DNA from: Centroberyx gerrardi
Taxonomy: Eukaryota; Chordata; Actinopteri; Beryciformes; Berycidae
Direction of reading: 5' to 3'
Length of the DNA: 64,000 nucleotides
NCBI RefSeq assembly: GCF_048128805.1
Contig: NC_136016.1
Location: 16,450,676-16,514,675 of the forward strand
In this document: piece after piece, positions 1-24,748 of the stretch
How the letters are laid out: each line of letters opens with the position of its first letter
How positions within the stretch are numbered: the first letter of the stretch is position 1
Program-made: the position numbers and the translations under genes
Notes under the pieces: generated by a model
Told to the model about the DNA's origin: nothing
The model's database searches: none
Seen by the model: the letters and a program-made list of their open reading frames with translations, nothing else

Positions 1-890
1 GACTGATGCGCAATCCTTTAACATTTCACAATTAAAAGCGCACATCATGGCATTTTTGGAGCATGTTTCAGTCATCAAGACACTCAATTTTAAGCTCTAA
101 CCATAAAGTCAACGATTTCTTTTGGTCCAACTCTTTGAAGTAAGCTGTTCTCTTATTGTTGATAAGGCTTTTTGAATATTCTGTTTAGGACAGTGCAAAA
201 ATAAATGGATGTCTGCTATTGCTATCATCTCTTCATAGGATCATGAACTGCTCAATCTTAACTTTCACATTCAGTAGTTTCATCAATCTTTGGACTTATT
301 TTACAATTGCACGTCTCAAAAGATTGTCAATATGGCTTCATATAAATTAAACTATAATGAAATCTTCAAATTAAATAGGTTTTATTATACTGATACAAAT
401 ATAGAAACTACATCCGGTTTCCTTACTTTTCCACGATATAGAGATCAAGATATTTCACTACAGAGTATTAACACTCGTGCAAACAGTTCACTAAACTGCT
501 GTAGATTTATATGGATCATTAGGGGAAAAAACTAAATGTTTACATGGTAAATCATAATAAGATTATTGCATAAAGTGCAATAAAAGTAGTATTTATCTAA
601 CTAGAAGCTGAAAGATAATTTCACTAGCTGTAATTGTTTTCCAATGTCTTAACACCAAACAATGAACCCAACATTTGAGGTAGGCACCTTAAAGTAAGGG
701 TGCCCCATTGGATAAGCTTTAGATTTCACCTAAATGGCCCCATACTTCATTATTTCATTTTTTAAGTCTATAAAGTAAGACCTTTTCCAGTTGTCATAGA
801 TCTAAACATAGAAACCCTACTATGCTTCAAAATGAAACACCACATTTAGATATCAAATGTCCTCCAATGGTCCTGAATAGTTCTGTACAG
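1..890. other. AT-rich non-coding stretch downstream of taok2
   Basis: No coding exon, RNA gene or recognisable repeat was found. The only longer reading frame (290-535, plus) has no splice context or recognisable domain and looks like chance. The right edge abuts the inferred 3' end of the minus-strand taok2 transcript. Confidence 0.5.
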
Positions 891-893
891 CTG

Positions 894-899
894 TTTATT
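894..899 (-). terminator. taok2: Possible poly(A) signal of taok2
   Basis: TTTATT on the plus strand reads AATAAA on the taok2 strand, about 760 bases after the stop codon at 1656-1658. This would give a 3' UTR of roughly 0.75 kb that includes the AC microsatellite at 1484-1508. Position and motif are the only evidence; the true cleavage site could differ. Confidence 0.3.
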
Positions 900-1483
900 G
901 CACTTTTATAATGACTGGTAGCTAGTGTTCAGGGGGATTTTAGTGAAATGATAAGTCTCTTGTTTTCACAGTTTACAGCTTTGTGGAGTGAAATTATAGC
1001 CTTGAAGCTATGTGGTCGACTTTGTAAGTAATATTTGTTCTCAGCACTGAGATAACAGTGCACAAACAAGACTGATAACCCCCTCCCTTTCCAAAAACAA
1101 AAACAAAAAACACAAAAGATTGCACAAACACGGTCTTCACAATAACCATAAAAATATTTGTCTTACAAATTAAGAGCAAAATAATCAAATAAAGAAAATA
1201 ATACAAAAAAAACTTTTACAAAAAGCACAATAGTGAAATGTACTAAAACTTCACTGGCGTAGCACAGTGACAGTGAGCTGCTGGAAGTTCAACTTTGCAG
1301 AACCCACTGATGCAACAGTATGGCTTGTGTGCATGATATGACTGGTTGAGCTTCAACAGCCACTCACTTTCAGCCAATGCACACATGTACAGTCTTACAT
1401 GTACAGTTTGTGTGCATGTTAATAAGATGCCTTATCTTTAGGAACTGTGACAAAAAACCATCTCAGGAATTGTGTAACAAAAG

Positions 1484-1508
1484 ACACACACACACACACA
1501 CACACACA
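1484..1508. repeat. (AC)n microsatellite
   Basis: Uninterrupted AC dinucleotide run of about 12 units, just beyond the taok2 stop codon and probably within its 3' UTR. Confidence 0.9.
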
Positions 1509-1655
1509 GGTCCAAATTAAAAAGACAAACAATGGTGGAACACTGGAAGATAGAGCACAATCACACTCACAAACGCACACACATGCATACCACCAGCACA
1601 CTGTTCCTACTTCATACTATTTCCTCCCTCTGTTTAAAACCGTCTCATTCTCTTG

Positions 1656-16066
<14,411 letters not shown>

Positions 16067-17867
16067 GGCCAGCGCCTAGGGAGGGTGGGAGGGACACACT
16101 GGGTGACCGTCTGTTATTTGGGAGGATTATGGACATCCGTGTTGGAAACGCGGACAGCCTATAGGAACTGCGGCCTGGTCTATCACCCACCCACTCACAC
16201 ACTTGGACAGCTTCAGAAAAGAATCTGCCGAAAAGTAATCCATCTCTATCATAAACACATCGATGACGGCTGGGCCATGCTCATGCAAAGAAATCGAAAA
16301 TGTCTATCCAGCACACAAGGGCTAGGCCTACACAGAAAGGCAATTTTCAACAGACAAAAGTAAATTGCCAGCCAGTTCAGCAGGCCCATAATGTGCCACT
16401 GTCTGGGCAGAGTGCGACCAATGGTTTGACTATCAGTATAAAGCATGAGAACCTATGACCACTCAGAGTATCTCTTTGAGAAGGTAATCAGGAGTTTCCT
16501 GATTCTTAATGAATGAGGCTTAAATGGTAATATTACCAGTGAAGAGGGTTTTGTATTTGGATGAAGTACTCAGGACTACCTGAAAGCACACAAGAAACTC
16601 TCGAAATAAACATAAGGCTACTGGAAACTATCCTCTATCTCTATGCAGAGAACTAGCACCACTGCAACTCATTCATAGTATTTTGATCTGGGAAAAAGAA
16701 CAAAATCTATTAGATAATTTACCATTTTCCTTTAGGTGGTTAGAAAAAAACATTTAGGTGGGCCTGGGCCACCTATGGATTCAGTAGGAAGGGAAATACC
16801 CTTGGGCTGAGATATCACACTGGAACCTGCTGTTGCTGTGTTTTGACCTTTTGTATTGACTCCAGGGATAGTGGACACAAATTTCATGATTATAGCTAAA
16901 ATGATAATCCTCATTATTTTACTATAAATTATCATGATTATTGCACTTCTTTCATCTTATATCAACATATTTACTATTTCAACTGCAATGTGTGTTCTGA
17001 ATGAATTAAATAAAATGTTCAATATTTCCAAATAGGCTACTTAATTGTGGAAACTAAAGCTGCAATATACAATTACACACAATTTCCCCTTAAACAGGGC
17101 TTGCCAATTAAGAGTTAGTAACAAATGCTCCATATTTTTTTAAAGTGGTCAAGTTACGGTAGTTTTATAACAAATCTAAACCAACTGGCCTACACTGTGG
17201 CAATATCCCCAACATGCATCCTATGAGACATTTACTGATGGCGACTGAGCAATTTTCAAGGAGGAAGTGTGTGGTTCCCTTCGAAAATGAGAAGTTATCC
17301 AAATGTAGCAGCCAAATCTCAAGCAAGCTCTTAATCAAATGTATCAAGCATTCATTCGTGAAATGCACTTTCCAGAGACATTCACCAAGGGGCAATAAAT
17401 GTAGCAATTTTATGGTTTAATCCAAGATGATATATTCAAGTTAGATGCAATTTAACTACACTGGAGCACTTTCGTGCATAATATATAGAAAACACAATAT
17501 GCATGATATCATTTGCTGGTAAGTAGCTAAATGGTTAGGTAGATTTTTGCTAGCCATGGGTATCATGAATAGTCTGCATCTCTAGGAGGCTTTTGCACTT
17601 GGCTGGTCAATTAGGCTATCTTTGCTCTTGCTCACCAAAGAAATGCAAGACATGTATGCAGACAACAACAACTCCAGGCTGACTGGCTGAGATATGCAGC
17701 CACCCGTTCAGGATGCAGGCCAACAACAAGCTTGACTGTCAATGTCAATGTTTCCAATATCTGCAAACTAGTTGTTAATGTTAGCTGGGTACTCCTCCTT
17801 GCAAATAGAAATGGAAAAAGGGCATTCGACTACATTAGCAAATTGAATGATTTATGACATGTCTTAC

Positions 17868-17995
17868 CGTGGCTTTTGGGATCCACTGTAGCTAGCTGGG
17901 GAGCTAGCTAACTGGCCTGGGTGGAAAATATTGGTCTCACTCTCCTTTCCTCGTCACCAGTGTCTATTCAACACGAACGCACCACATTCTGCCTG
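17868..17995 (-). promoter_or_regulatory. taok2: Putative non-coding first exon and promoter of taok2
   Basis: The exon with the start codon begins at 16075 with a splice acceptor (CCCTAG), so an upstream 5' UTR exon must exist. A strong donor (ACG|GTAAGA on the minus strand) ends an exon at 17868. The 5' limit is not determined by the sequence; the end given is a guess. The area contains repeated GCTAGC/GCTAAC motifs and no clear TATA box. Confidence 0.4.
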
Positions 17996-18389
17996 TCGCT
18001 GCTTTTACTGAAAGTCCTTTCCATTTTGCTGTTCCCAATGAATTGGCTAGCTGGCACGTCTGCACGATATGGCATCAGTTAGATGTCAGTCAATTAAAGT
18101 GCCAGCTAACTGACTGACGTCTGCCAGCTAACTTGGCCAGCTAGCTGATACAGCAGCCAGACCCGTCTTCCCAAAGAAAATCAGTGGCTAGCTTTAGCTA
18201 ACGTTAGCAAGAATGCTAACGTTACGCCTGGCACTGCCTGAGACGTTTTCAATAGAAAACTTGATCATGAATTTCCACTTGTCCACTCCCTTCTCCTGTA
18301 TGTGCTGTCATTACGTTAGTGTTGTCGGCGGATTTCATCTCCAATTTGTGTTATCCATTTTACTCGTCTCTCATCCGTTTTTTGTTCAG

Positions 18390-18590
18390 GACTTCATGAT
18401 GGCGGAGCGGGGCGGGAGCCGAAAGGAAAACGGAAGTGCACTTCTTCGACGCTTTAAAAGCATGCAGATGAACAGCAACAATGTCCCTGTGTGGCTAAGG
18501 AGGTTCAAGGAAACACGTTACAAGTTACATTCTTCTAAATTAAATCTGTCCATAAACAGCTATTATAAACAAATAGGAACACATTTTTAG
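18390..18590 (+). promoter_or_regulatory. CpG-containing ETS/YY1-like segment with short unexplained ORF
   Basis: ATGGCGGAGCGG (18399 on) resembles a YY1 site over a start codon, and ACGGAAGTG about 30 bases on is an ETS-type site. Both are typical of housekeeping promoters. From the ATG a frame runs MAERGGSRKENGSALLRRFK and ends at 18590. I do not recognise the peptide and see no strong splice donor. It could be the 5' end of a transcript divergent from taok2, part of the taok2 promoter, or chance. Confidence 0.3.
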
Positions 18591-19204
18591 TGTGACACAG
18601 TTTCTCAACAAGCAGTGTATCAGTAAACCAGCAAATTAGCCCAATGTATTGGCCGAGGTTGCTCTTGCAGCTGAGTCGTGACCACCAGGGACATTTGGTA
18701 CAGGACTTTCCTCACAGTCAGCCTATCAGTTTGAGGTTATCCCCAGTGATAGAAAAACTACTAGTGACAAGTAGAAGTATTGTTTGCTGATGTTTTACTA
18801 AAGTAGAACTTAAAGTACTGGTGTAAAAATCTACTTCAGTAAAAGTAAAAAGTAGCTAATTAAAAATTTAGCTACTCTGTAAAAGTTACTGAGTTACTTT
18901 TTAGAAAAGAGAACATGCTTTGAAAGCTGTGGGTCCTAGTGTAATGACAAAACTCTGAAAGAAGAAAATGTGTTTTCAAATTGTGGGTTTTAGTCCAACT
19001 CAATAGCCATTAGTGATAAATCATATCATTAAGTCCATTTGCAACATCTGTCCACCAAAGCAATCTGTGGTCTGAAAAGATCTGTCTTTAGCCTAATTCA
19101 GCAGATTGTAGTGGACAAAGCTCTTTATGAGTAATTAACAATTAACATAATACTGGTAACCTATCCGCAGAGTACATGTGATTTAATCCCTACAGAGATA
19201 TAAT

Positions 19205-19330
19205 TTTGTTGTTGGACAGCAGGGTGGCGTCATGATTAGAGAGACTGTCCTTCCACCAGAAGGCCACAGTTCAATCCTCGTGACAGAAAGTGTCCACCCA
19301 GCTGAGAAGTACCTACACTCTCTCAATAAA
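19205..19330 (+). repeat. tRNA-headed SINE fragment
   Basis: GGGTGGCGTCATGATTAGAG followed by CACAGTTCAATCCTCGTG looks like the tRNA-related head of a fish SINE; GTTCAATCC is a good box B of a type-2 RNA polymerase III promoter. It is the reverse orientation of the copies near 22.8, 50.0 and 60.4 kb. Confidence 0.55.
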
Positions 19331-19880
19331 TACTTCTCAAAAAATCCCATCCAATTAAGTGTTTTCTACCAAAAACACTACCTACCAATTCAAGTAAGAT
19401 GATGTCTATTAATCAAGCACAACAAAGTCCTACAGCTCAGAGATATCTATTGAAAAAAGTTCTGCAATTACAATTGGGTATCCACCCAATATATATGCCC
19501 AATGTTTGGAAAGCCTTATTATTATTATCTAATCCTCGTTGAAAAATACGGACACTGTAGATTTATTTTAACAGTTGAGTGCCTCACAACCTACAGACTG
19601 ACCTGTCATGTATTACAGAACATATATCCACACTGTAACAGCACTGGCCTCTCACCTGTTTGACAAATTGCAATCATTCATGTTGACCTGTTTAATTATT
19701 TTGATTCACTAAAATTTCTCAGTAGAGATATGCTTTACCAGACATAGCCTACTGGGAAAACAAATCAAGAAATAACCTAGGCCTAAACAATTTATAAAAA
19801 ATGTAATGAAGTACTTTCATTTATTTGGATTATAGCTGTGTAAATTGTAAATAGGTGATGTGAAGTTGAATATTCTGTTG

Positions 19881-21073
19881 TAAGCTGATGACATAGTACT
19901 CCTTGCAGGGAATGAGGAGGAGTTGCAGAACATGCTAAATATTGTTAATCTCTGGGGTAGGAAATGGAGATTATCAATTAATTGGGAAAAAACTCAAATT
20001 ATGCATTTCAGAAAAACAGGAGCAGGTAGAAGCACCTTTAATTTTCATGCTGGAGCTATGTCATTAGCATATACCAGCTCATATAAATATCTTGGATTTA
20101 CTTTGGATGAACATTTAACGTTTGAAGAGGGCATTAGTGTTTTGGCTGACACTGCAGGTAGAGCCCTGGGTACAGTAATAAGTAAAGTGAAAACCTGCAG
20201 AGATCTTGGTTATGCTACATTTTCAAAGCTCTATTATGCATGTGTAACCCCAATTCTATTTTATGCAGCTGGAGTCTGGGGAAGTAAGGAATTTTCCAAG
20301 GAGATTGCCATTCAAAACCGGGCAATTCGCTGTTTTCTGGGCATGCATAAATTTCCAAGGGGACATGGGTTGGGAGCCATGTGTGATTAGGCAAAAAGGC
20401 AAAATGCTTAGATTATGGAACTGTCTATCTAATATGCCAGAGGGTAGAGTAGCAAAAAAAGTTTTTAACTGGGATAAGGCACATAACTATCCATGGTGTA
20501 GTGATATCAATGTTGTTTTCAGGGAAGCTGACCAGCAATATATTTTCAGAAACGGTTTAGGATGTAGGGTTCACTGTATTAAGCACAGGTTATTTCTCGA
20601 CTAAAGAAAAATGGGCTACTGACATCTGGCTCAAACCAAAACTTAGAACATATAATCAAATTAAAAACATGTATAGTCCAGAACCTTATGTTACTTTACC
20701 CTTGGAAAGATCCAGAAGATCTCTGTGTGCCCAGTTGAGAACTGGTACCCTCCCTCTGGCGATTGAGGTGGGCAGGTTCAATTCTATTGTTGAGGAGGAG
20801 AGACTTTGTTCTGTATGTGAACTGGGTGTTGTTGAAGATGAATTTCATTTTTTGTTTCATTGTACGTTATATGAGGAACCAAGACTACTTTTATTTGAGA
20901 AAATGCAAAACAAGAAGCCTGAGTTGTTCTGGTCAGGAGATGATGTTAAGTTGGAATGGTTATTCAGAGAGGAAGTTTTCAGTGTGGCCAGTTTTATTGA
21001 GAGAGCATGGAAACTGAGAAAGGAGAAGCTGAATTATTTATTTGAATGTATGACTTTGGTTTGTATGATTTGA
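19881..21073 (+). mobile_element. 5'-truncated, frame-broken LINE (reverse-transcriptase C-terminal part)
   Basis: Homology starts abruptly at the catalytic ADD motif (ADDIVLLAGNEEEL, from 19884). It continues with WGRKWRLSINWEKTQIMHF, SYKYLGFTLDEHLTFEEGI and a thumb/connection region to about 20390. A frame change then leads to a second segment (20263-20604) and a third (20669-21073) with ERLCSVCELGVVEDEFHFLF followed by HC. This is the CxxC...HxxxxC-type zinc-finger-like end found in several non-LTR retrotransposon clades. The catalytic palm upstream of ADD, the endonuclease and ORF1 are missing, as expected from incomplete target-primed reverse transcription. Two frame breaks make it inactive. 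The clade cannot be named from sequence alone. Confidence 0.85.
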
Positions 21074-21174
21074 TTATTATTTGTATATGGTTCTTCTAAT
21101 ACATTTTCATATGAATGGCCTTTGAATTCCCTTTCTGTCAAGTTTGTTTGATAGCAAATTATCTCTGCGTGTGC

Positions 21175-21187
21175 ACTCTCTCTCTCT

Positions 21188-21219
<32 letters not shown>
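21175..21219. repeat. (CT)n microsatellite
   Basis: CT dinucleotide run with a few CCC interruptions, just downstream of the LINE remnant. Confidence 0.85.
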
Positions 21220-21555
21220 TTGTGTCTCACACACATGCACAGCATCATACTCATATGGCCTCCTTGCCCTTGCCTTTGCTTTGCTCTCATAATCCACTCA
21301 GTTTAATCTCTATGTTGTGCAATGTTAGCTGATGAAAACCCCAAACACCACATACACAAAATGACATAAGTACTATGAAAGCATGGTATAGCAACAAACA
21401 ATTTTCCTTTCTACGTTCCTACATTATATTTATCTGTTGTTGTTTTTTACTTACTCAGTCAGTCACCAATCACACACCTGTTAAGATAAGATCATCAGAG
21501 TAATATCAACTGTAATACACATCCTTGCCTTCTGATTCGTTTATGTCCTCACCAT

Positions 21556-21558
<3 letters not shown>

Positions 21559-21598
<40 letters not shown>
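21559..21598. repeat. (CA)n microsatellite
   Basis: About 20 uninterrupted CA units in the taok2-cabp5 intergenic stretch. The surrounding 21.1-22.8 kb holds no gene that I can support. Confidence 0.9.
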
Positions 21599-21603
<5 letters not shown>

Positions 21604-22807
21604 AGTGTCTCCCTCCCTTTACTAATCCAAATAACATCTTTTTTATTTACCCTCTAACCCCTGAAATCTCTAATTTCTCTCGTTCCCCAAAATAAAAACT
21701 TTATCTCCTTTTCCTTTTATATCCCAGCCGCTCCTCCACCTCCCGCCTCTAAAAAAAAATGATAATGAAATCGTTACAAGTTCCTGTTGGGTCAAAGCCC
21801 AGCGGATTACGCTTCTTATGCAAACAGATTTTTGATGAATTTACATAACAGGGAGACAGGCAGAGGGGAAAGGGTCAGAGCAGAGGACATCAACACTATC
21901 AGGACCTCGGGCTGAACTGCTTTAGCTAAGCAAGTTAATACAAACCCTTCAGTCATAGTAAAGACTGACCATGAGGCATAATCCCGGACATTGTCATCAG
22001 GGTATTTCATGGAAGAAATAATCCTTTTTTCCCCCTGCAAATGTAATCAATACTCTTGCAGATTATCACACATTAGGACATTAGCTGTAATTGGCCTGTG
22101 GCTCTCAGACACATCCCAATCTTTTTAGTTGTCATTTCTTTTAAAACAATAGGGGCTGACAAAAAAAGGATTGATAATCCAAATGGGCCTCTCTACATTA
22201 CAGTGTCACATTGAGCCTTATGTTTTTCAAACCAAATGGCTGGAAAAACGTTCAATTTAATTGCTCATGCACGATTTTCTGTTTGCTATGAAAAGCGTTT
22301 GTTCTATATCTTTTGGCAGTTAATCATAGGGAAATGTATACATTCTTTTAAATGTGTCTGTAGTGTGAAAACATATTTGGAGAGGATATTTGAGGGCCAG
22401 ATTACTTTATTCTGATCGATGCAATATGTTATTAGGGTGAAACATCACTGTAAAGAATGACAAAGAGGACATTGTCAATACTGAGGACAGTGAAAAACAA
22501 ATGAAGTGAAGATAAAGTAACATCAAGACCTTCTGACTCACAAACTGACATACAATCTTCTTTTCATCATTGTTTACTGTAATTAAGACATTTCACTCTT
22601 AGAGCAACATAATGCATTGACATCTGGACTAATTCAACCTGGCCGTTCCACATGCACTTACACTTCAATTTAAGGTGCACAAAAAAGGTAAATTCAGGGG
22701 AACATGGAGGCTTTAAGAGTTCAAGAGTTGACTTAAGTTAAAAGTCTACACTCTTAGAAAAACTGCTTTTCACGGTTAAGATATTTGAATTGAGATGCAT
22801 TTACTTT

Positions 22808-22990
22808 ATAGGCATTTAGCTGATGCTTCTTATCCAGAGCGACTTACAATGAGTGAGCCAGTAGATTTAGTGTGTTGAGTGTCTTGATCCAGGACACTTT
22901 GACAGGATACATGACTGTTGGTAGACACCTTGGCTGTGGCAGGGATCACATGTCTGATATTCTCCCTTCAGGATGGCTATTTGTCCAAAA
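22808..22990 (-). repeat. Fish SINE copy (conserved-core type)
   Basis: Contains the widespread fish core GCATTTAGCTGATGC followed by TTATCCAGAGCGACTTACAA, then a 3' part with a degenerate box-B complement (GGGATCACATG). The same core recurs at about 40.68, 50.0 and 60.34 kb in this window. The V-SINE/DeuSINE-like class is inferred. Confidence 0.65.
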
Positions 22991-23129
22991 AAGAGGTTCA
23001 CATATCCCTTACACATGTGCCTCTATAAGACAAAAGGGGATCTGTAAAGGGACGAACCTGTGATAACTACCATAAAGCTGTGCTGGGACCTTTTTAGTGT
23101 TGTGAATTTGCAAAAAGAAAGATTATTTT

Positions 23130-23250
23130 TTGGGCAATTTTGCCTTTATTAGATATTTGACAGTAGAGAGAGACAGGAAAGATGGGGATGACAAGCGATA
23201 ACGATCGATGGTGTGTGCCTTAGCCAACTGAGCCACTAGTACATCCTGTG
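23130..23250. repeat. Interspersed fish repeat fragment
   Basis: The string TTTTGCCTTTATTAGATATTTGACAG, then AGAGAGAGACAGGAAAGATGGGG and GCCAACTGAGCCACTAG, matches a very common unclassified fish repeat as I remember it. The copy is short and diverged. No database was searched. Confidence 0.4.
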
Positions 23251-23867
23251 ATTAGTAATTTTATAAAGCTGCACATATAAAATGATAAAATACAGAAAAG
23301 AAAAAACAGATTGCACAGGTGTGCCTGCACAATCTGTACTATATGTATAAAAACATATAGTATCACCTAAAATAAAGCAAGCAAATAAAAGATTTGAACA
23401 AAAACGCAACTGAATTGGATTACAAACCAAATGGCAAAAAACACAATGTTGATTTATCACAGGATATCAACTGTTTTTTGGCAACAGATTAATTTGCATT
23501 TCCAAAATATTGATTGATTAATTTCGGGTGACAATAAATAAAAGGTGTAAATATATGGGGGTGGAGTTCCCACTCTTCTAAAAAAAAGTGTGATTGAATC
23601 TATAAAACTGAAGTAAATTGAAGAAGCCTACTGCTTTGCTAAACTGCAGATTTGACCTAACTCATAGTAAACTAAAAAAAAATAGAAACTGTAAAGAAGC
23701 AATTCTAGCCCCCAAACTGTAAATGGATAGGATCCATTCCTTCTGCCAGTAGTGGGATCAGATAGCAGTGTAATTTACAATATGATGTCAACAGGCAGCT
23801 CGAAGCCGGGCTGCAGCCCATGAGCTCATGCATGACCTGCTCTTCTCTCCTCCAGTCACACGGTTAA

Positions 23868-24122
23868 CTCCGCCCCCCCGGACTCAGCCACGCCTCCTGC
23901 CATACAACCTCCAGCATCCCATCAGGTCAGACGCACAGGGTCGGTCAGATACAGAGGAGCAGGGCTGTCCTGGGGAAGAGGGACGGGACGGATACTGAGC
24001 AGAAGAAAAAGAGATAGAAGAAGAAGGGGAAGGAGACAGAAGTCTTTCTCCACACATCAACTGGTGCATCACTGGTACTTTTATGTTGCGTTTGGTGGAT
24101 GAGCAAAAAACACCAGAGGAGG
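23868..24122 (+). promoter_or_regulatory. cabp5: Putative promoter region and 5' leader exon of cabp5
   Basis: A GC-box-like CTCCGCCCCCCC lies at 23868-23879, followed by GC-rich sequence. A strong donor (GGAGG|GTGAGTG) ends an exon at 24122. The next exon starts at 24743 (CCTGCAG|AAATGAG), two bases before the cabp5 start codon. The transcription start is not determined; the leader probably begins around 23.9 kb. Confidence 0.45.
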
Positions 24123-24748
24123 GTGAGTGAAAATACTTCTTTGCATTTTATATTTTGTATTTGGGGATGTTTTTACATGGTGACACTAAATTCTAATTAT
24201 TCAACCCATAAAAATATGATGTCAATAATATGTACTATATTTGAGAGATTCATAATCAGTGTAAATCAGTGGAAGAAAGATTCTTGTTGGAAAAACATTA
24301 TAAAACATATTTTATCTTGTTGGTTTAGTCTTGTTAGACTAGTCAGACTTTTAATAGTGATCTTTTGTTATTGATGGCTCTGCATTGAAAAGAAGTGCCA
24401 TAATGTCAATTTTCTGCTCATATAAATCAATCATAATTCTTAGTCATCTTCTATTAAATGTGAGAAATGCTTTTACAGAGGCACAAACCACACAGATACA
24501 CATAGACACACACACACTCACATACACACACACACGTACACGCACGCGGAGCCCAGACATTGAGCATATTGTTAAATCCTTCAGAGCGTACACAGACGAC
24601 TCAGTCTGGTCTTAATCCTGACTTTCTGGCTCTGTCAAAAAACACCCAGCTCTACAGAGAGCCATGGAGAGTGGAAAATGCATCAATAAATCATCCATAA
24701 CTTTTCATAATGACACGTCACACTCCGTGTTTCCTCCTGCAGAAATGA
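24083..24748 (+). promoter_or_regulatory. cabp5: Upstream start codons in the cabp5 leader (N-extension or overlapping uORF)
   Basis: Two ATGs lie in the inferred leader exon. ATG 24083, spliced across 24122/24743, stays in frame with the main ATG and would add MLRLVDEQKTPEEE before [13 protein letters not shown] 24099 gives MSKKHQRRK, and its TGA (24746-24748) overlaps the main ATG (24745-24747) as ATGA. ATG 24083 has T at -3 (weak context). Both depend on the inferred exon junction. Confidence 0.45.
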
